From Candidatus Gastranaerophilales bacterium (GTDB lineage: Bacteria > Cyanobacteriota > Vampirovibrionia > Gastranaerophilales > Gastranaerophilaceae): 6,240 nt of DNA. A program made the position numbers and the translations under genes. The notes beneath the pieces are model-generated. The model was not told the DNA's origin. It ran no database searches and saw nothing but the letters and a program-made list of their open reading frames with translations. Positions 5,826 through 6,240 of this stretch are shown one piece after another; positions within the stretch are counted from its first letter, which is position 1; every line of letters starts with the position of its first letter. The DNA lies in the NCBI GenBank assembly GCA_021205645.1, contig JAJPXE010000001.1, positions 1 to 6,240 on the forward strand, in the 5' to 3' direction.

Positions 5826-6240
5826 TTAGCCGAATTTTATTTGTTCGAGTATTTGTTTTGTTATTGCAGTAATTTCAGAAAGATTATCTCTTTCACATAA
5901 ATCTCTGCCTATTCCGACAGCTTCAGCACCTGCTTCAATATATGATTTAATTTCGGTATATTTAATATTTCCCATAGGCATAATTTTTAAAAACGGCATC
6001 TGTCTTAAAATATCTTCAATATATCTGACACCGCCCAATGCTGTTGTCGGGAAAATCTTAATCAGCGGCATTCTTGATTTCCAGGCATTGTATGCCTCAT
6101 TTGCAGTTGTTGCACCGGCTATAAAAGGTACTCTGATATTTTTGGAGATTTTAACCATATTCATCTGAAAGATAGGAGAAGAAAACATTTTTGCACCGGC
6201 TTCAAAGGCTGTATTTGCCTGCCGGCTTGTTACTATACTC
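5826..6240 (-). CDS. eda: KDPG/KHG-type aldolase, partial (N-terminus beyond the right edge)
   Basis: The visible 138 or so residues are the C-terminal two thirds of a TIM-barrel aldolase of the Eda family, which splits 2-keto-3-deoxy-6-phosphogluconate into pyruvate and glyceraldehyde-3-phosphate. The frame is open past the ATG at 6188 to the window end (..SRQANTAFEAGAK), matching the 'A..AGA' strand of the family, so 6188 is not the true start. The Schiff-base lysine is in PLIKIFPTTALGG (codon 6057-6059), and EAGAEAVGIG near the C-terminus matches the second phosphate-binding region. Two departures are seen: the usual PTGG loop reads PMGN (Met codon 5973-5975), and the usual IPGV reads IAGA. 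These may mean a different substrate or weaker activity, so the symbol is tentative. It precedes csaB by 12 bp in the same direction. Confidence 0.78.
   Translation of the reverse strand, partial: SIVTSRQANTAFEAGAKMFSSPIFQMNMVKISKNIRVPFIAGATTANEAYNAWKSRMPLIKIFPTTALGGVRYIEDILRQMPFLKIMPMGNIKYTEIKSYIEAGAEAVGIGRDLCERDNLSEITAITKQILEQIKFG

Noticed and set aside
1..6240. CRISPR array, tRNA, rRNA or a defence system
   Set aside because: No spaced direct repeats, no tRNA-like cloverleaf and no rRNA-like stretch were seen on reading. No nuclease, helicase or toxin-antitoxin motifs occur in the real genes.

Overview
The window is AT-rich bacterial DNA with short intergenic gaps. It holds six recognisable or intact protein genes, one broken gene and one palindromic repeat. 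Envelope genes (a class A penicillin-binding protein and a CsaB-type polysaccharide pyruvyl transferase) next to a KDPG-type aldolase would fit a gut-type Melainabacteria/Vampirovibrionia (Cyanobacteriota) or a low-GC Firmicute. I lean weakly to the former, because CsaB/SLH wall anchoring is a shared trait of cyanobacterial relatives. No rRNA or other taxonomic marker is present to settle it.

Layout, left to right. Positions 1-97 are a gene-free edge with a T12 tract. Positions 98-3132 (minus) form a two-gene unit: a class A PBP followed at once by a stand-alone protein homologous to the AICAR-transformylase half of PurH, but lacking most of its catalytic motifs. A 63-bp divergent promoter region separates this unit from a small plus-strand gene with a CxxCxxCC cluster (3196-3585). 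Directly after it lies a ~100-bp palindromic, repeat-like element (3591-3691). Next is a degraded gene of unknown function (about 3768-4247) whose frame breaks twice at A-runs. A MarR-family regulator (4284-4751, plus) has a near-consensus extended -10 promoter and nearby palindromes. It converges, with an 18-bp gap, on a minus-strand pair: a KDPG/KHG-type aldolase cut by the right edge, then csaB 12 bp downstream.

How the genes may work together: the PBP builds peptidoglycan and CsaB modifies the wall polysaccharide that binds SLH proteins, so both flanks of the window concern the envelope. The aldolase releases pyruvate and CsaB consumes PEP, which may or may not be a meaningful pairing. 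The most unusual object is the PurH-like protein. It keeps the fold-level signature of AICAR transformylase, but the catalytic Lys-His pair reads Lys-Asn and the conserved C-terminal RHF reads SNF, so it is probably a pseudoenzyme or has changed function.
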